Shown in pieces: positions 16,442 to 24,766 of a stretch of 64,000 bases of DNA. This DNA comes from Corynebacterium uterequi (GTDB taxonomy: Bacteria > Actinomycetota > Actinomycetes > Mycobacteriales > Mycobacteriaceae): NCBI RefSeq assembly GCF_001021065.1, contig NZ_CP011546.1:62001-126000 (forward strand). Direction: 5' to 3'. The translations under genes were made by a program, and so were the position numbers. The notes under the pieces were generated by a model that was given only the letters and a program-made list of their open reading frames with translations, ran no database searches and was not told the DNA's origin. Within the stretch, counting starts at the first letter, position 1, and the number at the start of each line of letters is the position of its first letter.

Positions 16442-18717
16442 GACACCACCTCCGGCCACGGGTGTTTCGGGTAGCGGCCCCGCATCTCCTTGCGTACCTG
16501 CTGGTACGGCCCCGCCCAGAAGCTGGCCAGGTCATCCGTCACGGCGAGCGGGCGGGCGGCAGGGGAGAGCAGGTGGAACTGCACCCGGATCCCGGCGACC
16601 AGCGGGGACTCGTCGAGCCCGAAGCAGTCCTGCAGCTTGACGCGCACGACCGGCCGCCCGTCGCCGTACTCGATCCGTGGCCGACGCCCACTGGGCAGCG
16701 CAAGCGTATCCGGGGCAAGCTCCTCAAGCCGCGCCGCCTCCGGCCAGGGCAGCAGCCGCTGGAAGATGGGGTAGGGATCAATCTTCGCGATGGGCGTGCC
16801 GCCGGCGAGCTGCTGGATCTCCGGCGAAAGATCGACCGGTGCTGATATGTCTGGCCAGGGGGCGCCGAGGGTGGCGTGGAGAAACGCCAACCGGTCTCGC
16901 AGCTGCTCGGCACGCTGGGAAAGCGGAAAATCAGCTAGGGTCACCGACCCGGCCAGCGCGTGTGCCGCCTCCTCTCGCGACAGCGCCACCGGCGTGGAGC
17001 TGAGCTCGATGGCACCGACGCGACGCACTCGGCGGCCGCGGACGGCACCGTCGCGTACCTCGGCGATCGTGTCCTCGGTCAACCCGACGGCCGCGATCGC
17101 CTGCTCCTCGGTCAGCCGGGCGGCCGCCCGGATGCTCGCCCCGGAACCCGAGCGCGAGACCTCGGCAACCGCCAGCCACGCCGCGCCGCCGAGCCCCAGC
17201 CCTTCCGGCAGCCGGGCTCGTGTCCCCGAGGCCAGCAGGTAATCCCGCTGGCCCATGTGGCGGGCGACCTGGTTCGGGAAGGCGGCCGCCACCACCTGCC
17301 CGGGGCTGACGTCACGGCCCGGCCCCACCAGCTGGGCCAGACGCCGCACCTGCCGCCGGTCTGGCACTGCCCGGGCGAGGTCCCCGCGAGGGGAGTCGCC
17401 CAACACCGCGACAATGTCCGCCGCCGGACGGCCGAAACGCAGCAGCGCGGAACCGAGGCGCGGGTCAACGGGCAGCTCGGCCAATCGTCGGCCGTGATCG
17501 GTGACACCGCCGTCGGCGTCGACGGCCCCGAGGCGGCGCAGGGTGGCCTCGGCGTCGGTGATTGCGGGCGCCGGCGGTGCGTCGAGCAGCGGGAGCCCCT
17601 CCCCGCGTGGGGTGCCCCAGGCCGCCAGCGTCAGCGCCGCATCGGTGAGGTCGGACGTGGCGATCTCGGGGGTGATGTGCGGGGCGAAGTGGTGGTAATC
17701 GGACTCGGAGTAGGCGCGGATAACGAGCCCGGGGCCCTCGCGCCCGGCTCGCCCGGCCCGCTGATCTGCCGTCGAGGCCGCCGACGACAGCGTCACCAGG
17801 CCCGTCATCGCCCGCGCGGCGTCACGCCGGGGAACCCGGGACAGTCCGGAGTCGACCACCACCCGCACTCCCGGAACCGTCAGCGCCGACTCAGCGACCG
17901 CGGTCGAAACCACAATGCGTGGCTGGTCCGACGGCTGCAGCGCCCGATCCTGCTCCCGGGAGGACAGCCGGCCGTGCAGCGGTAACGCCGCCGGCCCTGC
18001 CGCTGCGACGACCCGTTCGACCTCCCGCACCCCAGGAACGAAGACGAGCGCCGAGTGTCCCGTTTCGGCCACCGCTGCCCGCGCCGACGCGGCCAGGTGG
18101 TCGTAGAACTCCGGGCTTCGCTGCGCCCGGCCGGGATGAGGGCGATAGTCAAAGGTCAGAGGGTGCGTTACCGCCGGCGTGGTGAGGACGGGTGCGCCGC
18201 CCAGCACCTGCTGGTAGCGGGCGACGTCGAGCGTGGCGGACATCGCCACCACCACGAGGTCCTCGCGCAGCTGCACCAGTTCGGCAAGCATCGCCAACAC
18301 CAGATCTGTTTCCAGTTGACGCTCGTGGACCTCGTCGACGATCACCCCGTTCACCCCGGCCAGCTCCGGGTCGCTGAGCAACCGGCGCAACAGCACGCCC
18401 GGGGTCATGAAATGAACCTGCGACCCTCGTCGATGTTCGCCTCGGATGCTGTAGCCCACACGGTCACCCAGCTCGCTGCCGTCGAGTTGCGCAAGTCGCC
18501 TGGCCGCTGCCCGCACCGCGACCCGCCGCGGGCCGGTGACGAGCACCGTACCGCCGACGGCATTAGCCAGCGCCGGCGGAAGCAGGGTGGTCTTGCCCGT
18601 TCCCGGCGGTGCCTCGACCACGAGCGTCGACCCCAGCAGCCCAGGCAGCCGGGCGATGGTGCCGGCGACGGGCAGGCCGGCACCGATGTGATCGAGGTCA
18701 AAGGCGCGGCTAGGCAT
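16438..18717 (-). CDS. hrpB: ATP-dependent helicase HrpB
   Basis: A DEAH/DEVH-box RNA-type helicase of 759 residues. Motif I APPGTGKTT lies near residue 36, motif II is DEVHER, motif III MSATLD, and the helicase C domain carries QRAGRAGREGPG. The C-terminal half matches HrpB. The cellular role is not settled. ATG at 18717 overlaps the upstream acetyltransferase stop by 8 bp; longer starts would intrude further. The downstream AbrB-like gene is coupled by a 4-bp overlap. Confidence 0.9.
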   Translation of the reverse strand: MPSRAFDLDHIGAGLPVAGTIARLPGLLGSTLVVEAPPGTGKTTLLPPALANAVGGTVLVTGPRRVAVRAAARRLAQLDGSELGDRVGYSIRGEHRRGSQVHFMTPGVLLRRLLSDPELAGVNGVIVDEVHERQLETDLVLAMLAELVQLREDLVVVAMSATLDVARYQQVLGGAPVLTTPAVTHPLTFDYRPHPGRAQRSPEFYDHLAASARAAVAETGHSALVFVPGVREVERVVAAAGPAALPLHGRLSSREQDRALQPSDQPRIVVSTAVAESALTVPGVRVVVDSGLSRVPRRDAARAMTGLVTLSSAASTADQRAGRAGREGPGLVIRAYSESDYHHFAPHITPEIATSDLTDAALTLAAWGTPRGEGLPLLDAPPAPAITDAEATLRRLGAVDADGGVTDHGRRLAELPVDPRLGSALLRFGRPAADIVAVLGDSPRGDLARAVPDRRQVRRLAQLVGPGRDVSPGQVVAAAFPNQVARHMGQRDYLLASGTRARLPEGLGLGGAAWLAVAEVSRSGSGASIRAAARLTEEQAIAAVGLTEDTIAEVRDGAVRGRRVRRVGAIELSSTPVALSREEAAHALAGSVTLADFPLSQRAEQLRDRLAFLHATLGAPWPDISAPVDLSPEIQQLAGGTPIAKIDPYPIFQRLLPWPEAARLEELAPDTLALPSGRRPRIEYGDGRPVVRVKLQDCFGLDESPLVAGIRVQFHLLSPAARPLAVTDDLASFWAGPYQQVRKEMRGRYPKHPWPEVVS

Positions 18718-19363
18718 CGAGTTCGTCGCGCTCCAACGGCGAGTCCGGGGTGTTGAGGCGGCGCAGCAACCGCGCCGGAACCCCACCCATCAGGCTGTCA
18801 TCAGGCACGTCCGAGGTCACCACCGCTCCGGCGGCAATGACGCAGCGGTCGCCAATCGTGACCCCCGGCATGACCGACACCCGGGACCCTAACCAACAAT
18901 CCTCGCCGATGACGATCGGTAAACCCCGCTCCCAGCCGGCGCGGCGCATCTCTAGATCGTTGACCGGGTGCGTGGCGGTGATGAGCTCGACGTTGGGGCC
19001 GATCATCGTGCGCGCCCCCACGGTGACCGGTGCGACGTCGACAATCGTGGCGCCAACGTTGACGTAGCAGCCCTCGCCGAAGGTGACATTGCAGCCGTAT
19101 TCGAGGTACAGCGGCGCCCACATGTCGGGCACCGCGGAGCCCTCGCTCAGCAGCTCGGCGAGCAAGGCCTGGTGCCGCTGTCCGTCCATGTTGTTGAGCC
19201 GGTTGAGCTCGGCGATACGAGGGCGGGTGTAGGCGTGGGCGCGGTCGAATTCCTCGCCGTCAGCGATGTACCACTGCCCGGCGCTCATCCGCTCAAAGGT
19301 ACGGAAGCCCGGGTCGCGGTAAAACTCGGAGTCCCTATCGATGCGTGGGTCACTCATGGCCAT
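18710..19363 (-). CDS. maltose/galactoside O-acetyltransferase family protein
   Basis: A 217-residue hexapeptide acetyltransferase using acetyl-CoA. The N-terminal Mac domain (GQWYIADGEEFDRAHAYTRPRIAELN) precedes the left-handed helix, with the catalytic-His segment ITATHPVND, then GEDCWLGSRVSVMPGVTIG and VIAAGAVVTSDVP. The acceptor is likely a sugar. The start at 19363 or the second ATG at 19357 are both possible; an AT-rich stretch just upstream (CACAATATGG on the minus strand) leaves little leader. It precedes hrpB with an 8-bp overlap. Confidence 0.85.
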   Translation of the reverse strand: MAMSDPRIDRDSEFYRDPGFRTFERMSAGQWYIADGEEFDRAHAYTRPRIAELNRLNNMDGQRHQALLAELLSEGSAVPDMWAPLYLEYGCNVTFGEGCYVNVGATIVDVAPVTVGARTMIGPNVELITATHPVNDLEMRRAGWERGLPIVIGEDCWLGSRVSVMPGVTIGDRCVIAAGAVVTSDVPDDSLMGGVPARLLRRLNTPDSPLERDELDA

Positions 19364-19376
19364 ATTGTGCCTGACG

Positions 19377-20597
19377 CTAGGCGACGCTCACCCCATTACG
19401 GCCTAGGAGGTGCTCGGTGAGCACCGGGGCGCTGCGGTGGTGGCTGGTATACAGCGCGTCGCCAACAGCGAAGTAGGTGATGTCCGGGTCCTGCGGGTCC
19501 ACCCAAATGGTCATCAAACCGTCCGAGACCATGGAATGGCACGCCGAACAGAGCATGATGAGGTTGAGCGTGTCCGTCGGCCCGCCGGCGCTGTGGTCGA
19601 CGATGTGGTGGGCCTGTAACCAGCGGCGATGCGTGCACCCCGGGGCGGCGCACTGGCCGCCAGTGAGCGTGAGAAGGGCCTTAATCTGGCTGTCGGTGGC
19701 GAATCGGGACGGCGAACTCAGCGACGTCGGGTTGCCATGGCGGTCCATCAGGAGGGTGCGTACCTTCGAGTTGATCACGGTCTGGAGGAGAGCGTCGGCC
19801 GGGCCTGCGGCCAGGTCATTCTGGGTGCGCAGACGGCCATCGGCATCGGCGACGTACACCACCTCCGCGCCCGGGGCCCGCACCGCGGAGCTCCGCGCGG
19901 AACGCACGATGGAGAGCATGTTAAGGAAGGACCCCAGGAGCTTTGTGCCCGGCGGCGGGCCGAAGCGGCTGGCCACGGGCGTTACCGGCTCGTGAGCGGC
20001 GAGAGCTGCGTCTATTTCCTCGTCATCCGCGGGTGGGTCGGTGTAGCCGCTCAGCTCGCCGATCTTGAGCGCAGAGAGCAATTCCGCAGCATGGGTGGGG
20101 CGCAGCCGTGCGCTGAGCCGAACCCACCCGTCGGGTTCCTTGCTCACAGATACGGATTCCTTCTTCGGTGAGTCCTTGGGAGCGACGCCCGCCAGGGCGT
20201 CCTTCAGCTCCGCCGGAGTGAGCGTGACGGCGGCGGCGACGATGGCTTCCTCGTCCTCCTCAGACGTGTCTGCCCCGATATACGACATGAGATAGCGGAC
20301 TATCGAATAGGTCACTTGTGCGGCATAGAAAGCTCGTGCGAGGATTGGATGACCTCGAAGAAAGGTAGCAATACGGACCTGTTCGTAGGCGGTGGATTCG
20401 GCGATGTGATAGGTCCTGACCAGCCATGTCGCCGTCGACGGTGCGCAGTACAAGCGGGATAGGTTCCGGGCATGGAACTCGCCGATTGCCCTGATAAACT
20501 GCGCCTTTGAGCGTGTGTGCCGGCGGTGGTGCGTGTCGATAAGAAAGGTGAGGTCGTGAGCGCTGAGGTGTGTGAGCTCGTCGTTGTCCGTGGCCAC
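19377..20597 (-). CDS. HNH endonuclease with DUF222 (13E12-type) domain
   Basis: A 406-residue protein with an N-terminal DUF222 region (about 20-300) and a C-terminal HNH nuclease motif, CAAPGCTHRRWLQAHHIVDHSAGG, ending LCSACH. This is the actinobacterial 13E12/REP family, present in many copies per genome and suspected of being mobile. GTG at 20597 is chosen: AGGGGG lies about eight bases upstream and the N-terminus then resembles relatives. A minus-strand TATACT at 20649-20644 could be its -10. A second, only distantly similar member lies at 59.3-60.5 kb. Confidence 0.83.
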   Translation of the reverse strand: MATDNDELTHLSAHDLTFLIDTHHRRHTRSKAQFIRAIGEFHARNLSRLYCAPSTATWLVRTYHIAESTAYEQVRIATFLRGHPILARAFYAAQVTYSIVRYLMSYIGADTSEEDEEAIVAAAVTLTPAELKDALAGVAPKDSPKKESVSVSKEPDGWVRLSARLRPTHAAELLSALKIGELSGYTDPPADDEEIDAALAAHEPVTPVASRFGPPPGTKLLGSFLNMLSIVRSARSSAVRAPGAEVVYVADADGRLRTQNDLAAGPADALLQTVINSKVRTLLMDRHGNPTSLSSPSRFATDSQIKALLTLTGGQCAAPGCTHRRWLQAHHIVDHSAGGPTDTLNLIMLCSACHSMVSDGLMTIWVDPQDPDITYFAVGDALYTSHHRSAPVLTEHLLGRNGVSVA

Positions 20598-20691
20598 CGT
20601 GATTCCCCCTGGTGAACTGGTGATCGCTTTTGTGTTCGATGTCAGTATAGGTAGAAAAAATGTTCTAGGCAAGGGGTGGGGTGAAAAAACT

Positions 20692-20764
20692 CGCTGTACG
20701 TTTCCTGTGAGTGACTATGCCGTGCATAGTGAGCGCCAGCCGTCGGCGCCGCCGCGCGCCCGGG
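20692..20764. repeat. 73-bp direct repeat, copy 1
   Basis: Begins CGCTGTACGTTTCCTGTGAG and ends GCGCCCGGG. It differs from copy 2 at one base (C against T near 20752). Contains the perfect palindrome ACTATGC-CGT-GCATAGT. Confidence 0.92.
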
Positions 20765-20788
20765 GAGAGCCGCCCGGCAGCCCGGCAG

Positions 20789-20861
20789 CGCTGTACGTTT
20801 CCTGTGAGTGACTATGCCGTGCATAGTGAGCGCCAGCCGTCGGCGCCGCTGCGCGCCCGGG
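20789..20861. repeat. 73-bp direct repeat, copy 2
   Basis: Offset by 97 bp from copy 1 and ending 50 bp before the S4-domain gene start. The same internal palindrome ACTATGC-CGT-GCATAGT is intact. Confidence 0.92.
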
Positions 20862-20911
20862 ACCTGCCCAGTAGCCCGGGACCCACCAGGGCGCTCGGTA
20901 GAGTAAAGGGC

Positions 20912-21202
20912 ATGGCACAACGCATCGCAGTGTCGGGCGGATCCATCAAGCTCGGCCAATTCATCAAACTTGCCAACCTCGTCGAGACCGGCGGGCAGGC
21001 CAAGGAGCTCATCGCAAGCGGTGCGGTGACCGTAGACGGCGCCGTCGAAACCCGCCGCGGCCGAACCCTGCGCGGGGAAGAGGAGGTGTGCGTCGAGGGC
21101 CTGAGCGCCGTCGTCGACACCAGCGGCACCGCCGAGGCTGACTACTTCGACGAAGCCACCGCCAACGATGACTTCGACCCCGAGAAGTGGAGGAACCTCT
21201 AA
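20912..21202 (+). CDS. S4-domain RNA-binding protein
   Basis: A 96-residue protein whose centre is a small S4 RNA-binding module: IKLGQFIKLANLVETGGQAKELI followed by GAVTVDGAVETRRGRTLRGEEEV (residues ~12-60). Relatives include YaaA and YbcJ-like proteins that bind structured RNA, probably ribosomal or tRNA. ATG at 20912 gives the family-typical N-terminus. The stop overlaps the start of the following VOC gene (TAATG), so the two are coupled. Confidence 0.82.
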   Translation: MAQRIAVSGGSIKLGQFIKLANLVETGGQAKELIASGAVTVDGAVETRRGRTLRGEEEVCVEGLSAVVDTSGTAEADYFDEATANDDFDPEKWRNL

Positions 21203-21996
21203 TGCCCGCCTTCCAAGCCCTCGACGGCATGCCTTACTGGGTGGAGCTGCACACCTCACAACTGGGCAAGGCCCGCTACTTCTACCAGCAGCTCCTGGGC
21301 TGGACGATCACCGCGGAACCGGGTGGAAACCTCATCGCCCGCAAAGAGGGGCTCCCGGTGGCCGGGATCGTTCCCGGGGCGGCCTCGAACACCTGGGTGA
21401 CCTACTTCCTCGCCGACGACCTGGACCAATCGGTGCGCGACGTCGCCACCGCCGGCGGGCGCGTGCTCAGCGACCCGACGCCGACGAGCCTCGGGCGCAT
21501 CGCCGTCGCCGCCGACGCCACCGGCGGGCTCTTCGGGCTCATCGAACCGGAGGGCGACGAGCGCTTCGTCGCCGCCGGGGAGCCCGGCACCGCCGTGTGG
21601 CATGACTACTCCTCGACGTCGAACTACACCGCCGCCGTCGCCTTCTACGAGGAACTCTTCGACTGGGCGACCGCCACCTTCACCGAGGGTGACTACTCCT
21701 ACACCACCGCTCTCGCCGACGGCGCCGCCTTCGCGGGGCTGCGCGACGCCCACGCCCTGTTCCCCTCCGAGGTACCAAGCTTCTGGCAGTCCTTCCTGGG
21801 AGTAGCCGACGTCGCAGAGTGCTGCCGACGCGCCGTCGAACTCGGCGGGGACGTCATCCGAGCGCCCTTCGACGCCGAGTTCGGCCGGTTGGCCATCATC
21901 GCCGACCCCGCCGGCGCAACCTTCACCGTGTGCGAGGTGGCACCGCCCGTCGACGAGGCCGAGCTGCGGGAATCGGACGACCTTTTCTCGCTCTAG
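21202..21996 (+). CDS. VOC (glyoxalase-fold) family protein, two domains
   Basis: A 264-residue protein made of two VOC half-domains (about 10-120 and 135-250), beginning with WVELHTSQLGKARYFYQQLLGW and AVWHDYSSTSNYTAAVAFYEELF. The fold holds a metal in glyoxalases and dioxygenases, but bleomycin-resistance-like and uncharacterised members are common; no substrate can be named. The ATG overlaps the S4 gene stop by one base, with GGAGG eight bases upstream. A second two-domain VOC protein lies at 53.7 kb. Confidence 0.85.
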   Translation: MPAFQALDGMPYWVELHTSQLGKARYFYQQLLGWTITAEPGGNLIARKEGLPVAGIVPGAASNTWVTYFLADDLDQSVRDVATAGGRVLSDPTPTSLGRIAVAADATGGLFGLIEPEGDERFVAAGEPGTAVWHDYSSTSNYTAAVAFYEELFDWATATFTEGDYSYTTALADGAAFAGLRDAHALFPSEVPSFWQSFLGVADVAECCRRAVELGGDVIRAPFDAEFGRLAIIADPAGATFTVCEVAPPVDEAELRESDDLFSL

Positions 21997-22012
21997 CGAT
22001 AAACTATGCCGC

Positions 22013-22357
22013 GTGATTCTTCGACGCCCCGCCACGTGGCTCGCCGCGGCGATCGCCCTTGAGGTCGTAACCACCCTCACCCTCAAGGCGGCACTCATGC
22101 ATCCCTGGCTGTACGTGGCCGTCGCGGCGGGCTACGTCGCGACGTTCTTCTGCCTGGACCGCACGCTACGGCTCGGCATGGCAGTGGGCCGCGCCTACGG
22201 CATCTGGGGAGCGATCGGCGTGGCGCTGACCGCGGTGCTCTCCGCCGTCTTCTTCGCCGAACCGCTGACCGGGCTCATGGGCGTCGGGATCGTGCTCATC
22301 ATCGTCGGCGTGCTGCTCATTGAGCTCGGCGGCCCGAAGCCGCAGGAGGTCGCCTAA
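22013..22357 (+). CDS. small multidrug resistance (SMR) family transporter, partner 1
   Basis: A 114-residue, four-helix membrane protein. The conserved first-helix glutamate is present (IALEVVTTLTLKAA, residue 17), as are the glycine-rich third helix and final segment GVGIVLIIVGVLLIELG. SMR proteins export cationic drugs or guanidinium-type compounds as dimers. The gene starts with GTG at 22013 and is followed without a gap by a second SMR gene, the arrangement of paired SMR transporters that work as heterodimers. Confidence 0.85.
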   Translation: MILRRPATWLAAAIALEVVTTLTLKAALMHPWLYVAVAAGYVATFFCLDRTLRLGMAVGRAYGIWGAIGVALTAVLSAVFFAEPLTGLMGVGIVLIIVGVLLIELGGPKPQEVA

Positions 22358-22684
22358 ATGGATTGGCTGCTGCTCGCGCTGGCCATCGCCTCCGAAGTGA
22401 CCGGCACGATGAGCCTGCGCGTCGCTGCCGGCGGTCGACGCCGACTCTACGCCGTGGTCGCTGTCGCCTACGTCGCGTCGTACGCCTTCCTCAGCGGCGC
22501 GCTCGCCTTGGGGATGCCGCTGGGCATGGCGTACGGCGTGTGGACCTCGGTGGGCGTGGTGCTCACGGCGTTGCTGGGCAAAGTTTTCTTCGGCGAAGCG
22601 TTGACCTGGGTCATGGGGCTAGGCATCGTGTGCGTCATCGCCGGAGTGATGCTCGTCGATCTGGGTGTGTCGAATCACGGTTAA
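22358..22684 (+). CDS. SMR family transporter, partner 2
   Basis: A 108-residue, four-helix protein with the first-helix glutamate in IASEVTGTMSLRVAAG (residue 13), helix 3 GMPLGMAYGVWTSVGVVLTALLG and helix 4 VMGLGIVCVIAGVMLVDLG. Its ATG follows directly after the stop of partner 1, with AGGAGG inside the end of that gene. Together they probably form an antiparallel heterodimer exporting cationic compounds with proton exchange. Confidence 0.85.
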   Translation: MDWLLLALAIASEVTGTMSLRVAAGGRRRLYAVVAVAYVASYAFLSGALALGMPLGMAYGVWTSVGVVLTALLGKVFFGEALTWVMGLGIVCVIAGVMLVDLGVSNHG

Positions 22685-22703
22685 TGCAGTAGAGTGCCCC
22701 ATC

Positions 22704-23504
22704 GTGAAAAAGTTGTGCGCTCTCCTCGTCGCCCTGGCCTGCCTCGTCGCGACGCCTGTGGCCCGGGCGGCCACCGCCGACGTTCCTGCCCGTACCCAAG
22801 CGGCCATCGTCTTCGAAGATGGACGTACCTCCCTGACCGCGAACGCCCACGAGTCCCGCTCTGGGCTGTCGCTGGTCAAGCTCTACCTCGGCTACTGGGT
22901 GCTGCAGCACGGCAGCCTGCACGACAAGGCGAGGGTCTCTGAGATGATCCGGGTCAGCCACGACGGCATCGCCACCGAGCTCGATCGCCGCTACCCGCAA
23001 GCCATCCCCAGCGTCATGCGGGATTTCCAGCTTCGGGACTCCTACTACTCCGGGTACTGGGGGTCCTCCACGACCTCGGCCTACGACGTCGCCCGGTTCG
23101 TCACTGCGATCCGCTACGAGCCGCTCGCGGCGCCCATCATCGACGGCATGGTCCGCGCCGCTCCCATCGCCGCGGACGGCTACGCGCAGAACTACGGAAC
23201 GTCGACGATCCCTGGCGCGCAGGGCACCAAGTTCGGCTGGTCCGACGAGCGCACGACCAACGCCACCGTGTCCTTCGGGCCCGGCTGGGTCATCGCCACC
23301 CACACGTGGGGCTCGGCGGGGCTTAATACGGCCGACGCCCAGGTGGCGGCCTCCGAGCTCACGGCACCAGTGCCCGAGCCCGTGGCAGAACCGGCGCTAG
23401 ACGCTGCGGAGGAACTCAGCAGTATCGCGGATACGCTGGCGGGCAACCTCGGGAGTGCTGATGCGGTGACTGGAGACGTACTCGAACTCCTCAGCGGCCG
23501 GTAG
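22704..23504 (+). CDS. secreted serine beta-lactamase-fold protein
   Basis: A 266-residue protein read from GTG at 22704, which leaves a clean signal peptide (VKKLCALLVALACLVATPVARA). The mature part resembles class A beta-lactamase/PBP-fold serine hydrolases: S-L-V-K at residues 56-59 fits the SxxK nucleophile, YWGSSTTSAYDVARF is a possible SxN region, and KFGW near residue 175 takes the place of KTG. Penicillinase activity is not implied; corynebacteria have several such secreted proteins of unknown role. The last ~35 residues, Ala/Glu/Pro-rich, overlap the 3' end of the convergent hydrolase gene by 108 bp. Confidence 0.72.
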   Translation: MKKLCALLVALACLVATPVARAATADVPARTQAAIVFEDGRTSLTANAHESRSGLSLVKLYLGYWVLQHGSLHDKARVSEMIRVSHDGIATELDRRYPQAIPSVMRDFQLRDSYYSGYWGSSTTSAYDVARFVTAIRYEPLAAPIIDGMVRAAPIAADGYAQNYGTSTIPGAQGTKFGWSDERTTNATVSFGPGWVIATHTWGSAGLNTADAQVAASELTAPVPEPVAEPALDAAEELSSIADTLAGNLGSADAVTGDVLELLSGR

Positions 23505-24230
23505 CTGCGGGCGGGCGGCGATCTCATCGTGGAGCGCCACCTGCAGCATCGTCCGCGGCAGCTCGACGGGCAGGGCGGCGTCGCCACGCACCGCGTCGGG
23601 GAGCCCGTCGAGCGAGGCAAGATCGGGGAACGTGAGCACGAGGGCGTCGGCGTGCGGGGCGAGCAGGGCGGCTAGCGCCCCGCCGGAGGAGTAGCCCCAC
23701 ACCGTCACCGAGCTGGCACCCTGCGTCCGGGCGTAGTCGACGGCGCGGACGACCGCGGCGCACATCTCGGGAACGGTGGCGGCCGGCGCGAGCGGGTGAT
23801 CGACGTCGATGATCGTCGTGCCCGATAGTTCGGCCGCCGCCGCCACCTCAGGCCGCCACTGGAATTCCAGCGCCTCCCCGGAACCGCGCCACCAGCCGCC
23901 GGAGTGCAACGACACCGCCCACCGGCCAGTAGGCGAGGAAGGCCGGAAGACCACCGAGCTGAGCTCGGGAAGGTCCTCCACGGTCACGCCTGTGGTAAAC
24001 GCCACTCCCGGCATCGAGTGGTCCACGGCCGAGCCGAGCAGGAGCATCGACGCGTGCGTGATGCGATCCGGTAGTTTGCCGACGTATCGGTCGGCCGGGT
24101 CCGGGTCCCCGTCCCCGCCCTTCCACGGAGGAGCGAAGGAGGGCAGCGGGTACGTGACGTCGAAGTAGTGCAGGAGCTGCTCAAGCTGGAGCTTGGGTGA
24201 GAGTTTCTTAGGTTCAGCCGACGAATCCAT
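23397..24230 (-). CDS. alpha/beta-hydrolase fold esterase-like protein
   Basis: A 278-residue cytoplasmic hydrolase. The oxyanion-hole motif is HSGGWWRGSG near residue 110, the nucleophile elbow is GYSSGG near 182, and a late His (SSHRIS) is a candidate for the triad. This resembles the HSL/acetyl-esterase group. ATG at 24230 is used because the longer upstream frame has no similarity and runs through the divergent gene. The C-terminus (DTAEFLRSV) looks like a normal family end, so the 108-bp overlap with the secreted protein gene is probably due to lengthening of the other gene. Confidence 0.8.
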   Translation of the reverse strand: MDSSAEPKKLSPKLQLEQLLHYFDVTYPLPSFAPPWKGGDGDPDPADRYVGKLPDRITHASMLLLGSAVDHSMPGVAFTTGVTVEDLPELSSVVFRPSSPTGRWAVSLHSGGWWRGSGEALEFQWRPEVAAAAELSGTTIIDVDHPLAPAATVPEMCAAVVRAVDYARTQGASSVTVWGYSSGGALAALLAPHADALVLTFPDLASLDGLPDAVRGDAALPVELPRTMLQVALHDEIAARPQLPAAEEFEYVSSHRISTPEVARQRIRDTAEFLRSV

Positions 24231-24278
24231 GCCGCCCAGACTAGCCTGAGAGGCACACTCTGGGAGAGGGAGACAACT

Positions 24279-24764
24279 ATGATGAACCGAGAAGAATTTG
24301 CCCGCAAATTCGGCGGAATGACCCATATTATTGACGCCCTCGACATCGTGGGCGAGGACGGCTCGACCGCCATGACCTTCCTGCTTGGCCAGGACCAGGT
24401 AGAACGGCTCATCCAACTGCCGGTCAGTTTCCACGAGGAGCCGCCCGAGGAGGCGGCCCTGCTCGCCGAAACCACGTGCGGCTGGGCGGCGAGTGCCATG
24501 CACAACCCGGTGGCCGTCGCCGCGCTGATCCGCACCATTCTTGGCGACCGCGAGGTGGGGAAGGTCACCATTGAGGATGCGACGCGCCAGCGCTGCGTCG
24601 GCTATGCGCGCATCGACGGCGAGGAGACATCGTTCTTCCTGCGGGTTCCCAACCTGCCCTCCCGGGTGCGCAGCGCCGGCGTCGGCCACACCACGCCCAA
24701 GCTGCGCCTCATGCGGGGCGAGTCCGTGCTCGCGAACCTCACCCTGCACGACGCGCTCGGCTAG
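24279..24764 (+). CDS. uncharacterised 161-residue protein
   Basis: No family recognised. A soluble protein of mixed helix and strand, no signal peptide; MTHIIDALDIVGEDGSTAMTFLLGQDQVERLIQLP-type segments near the start suggest a compact alpha/beta domain. GGGAGA lies about eight bases before the ATG at 24279. The gene is divergent from the hydrolase (48 bp between starts) and convergent with the M13 peptidase (2 bp between stops), which leaves no room for another gene and supports the boundaries. Confidence 0.7.
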   Translation: MMNREEFARKFGGMTHIIDALDIVGEDGSTAMTFLLGQDQVERLIQLPVSFHEEPPEEAALLAETTCGWAASAMHNPVAVAALIRTILGDREVGKVTIEDATRQRCVGYARIDGEETSFFLRVPNLPSRVRSAGVGHTTPKLRLMRGESVLANLTLHDALG

Positions 24765-24766
24765 GG

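Larger units (their letters stand above)
20598..20911. other. 314-bp intergenic region with two long direct repeats
   Basis: Divergent region between the HNH gene and the S4-domain gene. Next to the HNH gene it is AT-richer with a possible minus-strand -10 (20649-20644). The remainder is filled by two 73-bp near-identical copies with a 97-bp period, each with a 17-bp palindrome. No convincing gene is seen here. Confidence 0.7.

Noticed and set aside
20692-20861. The 97-bp-period repeats as a CRISPR array
   Set aside because: Only two units, repeat far too long (73 bp), spacer 24 bp, and no cas genes anywhere in the window.
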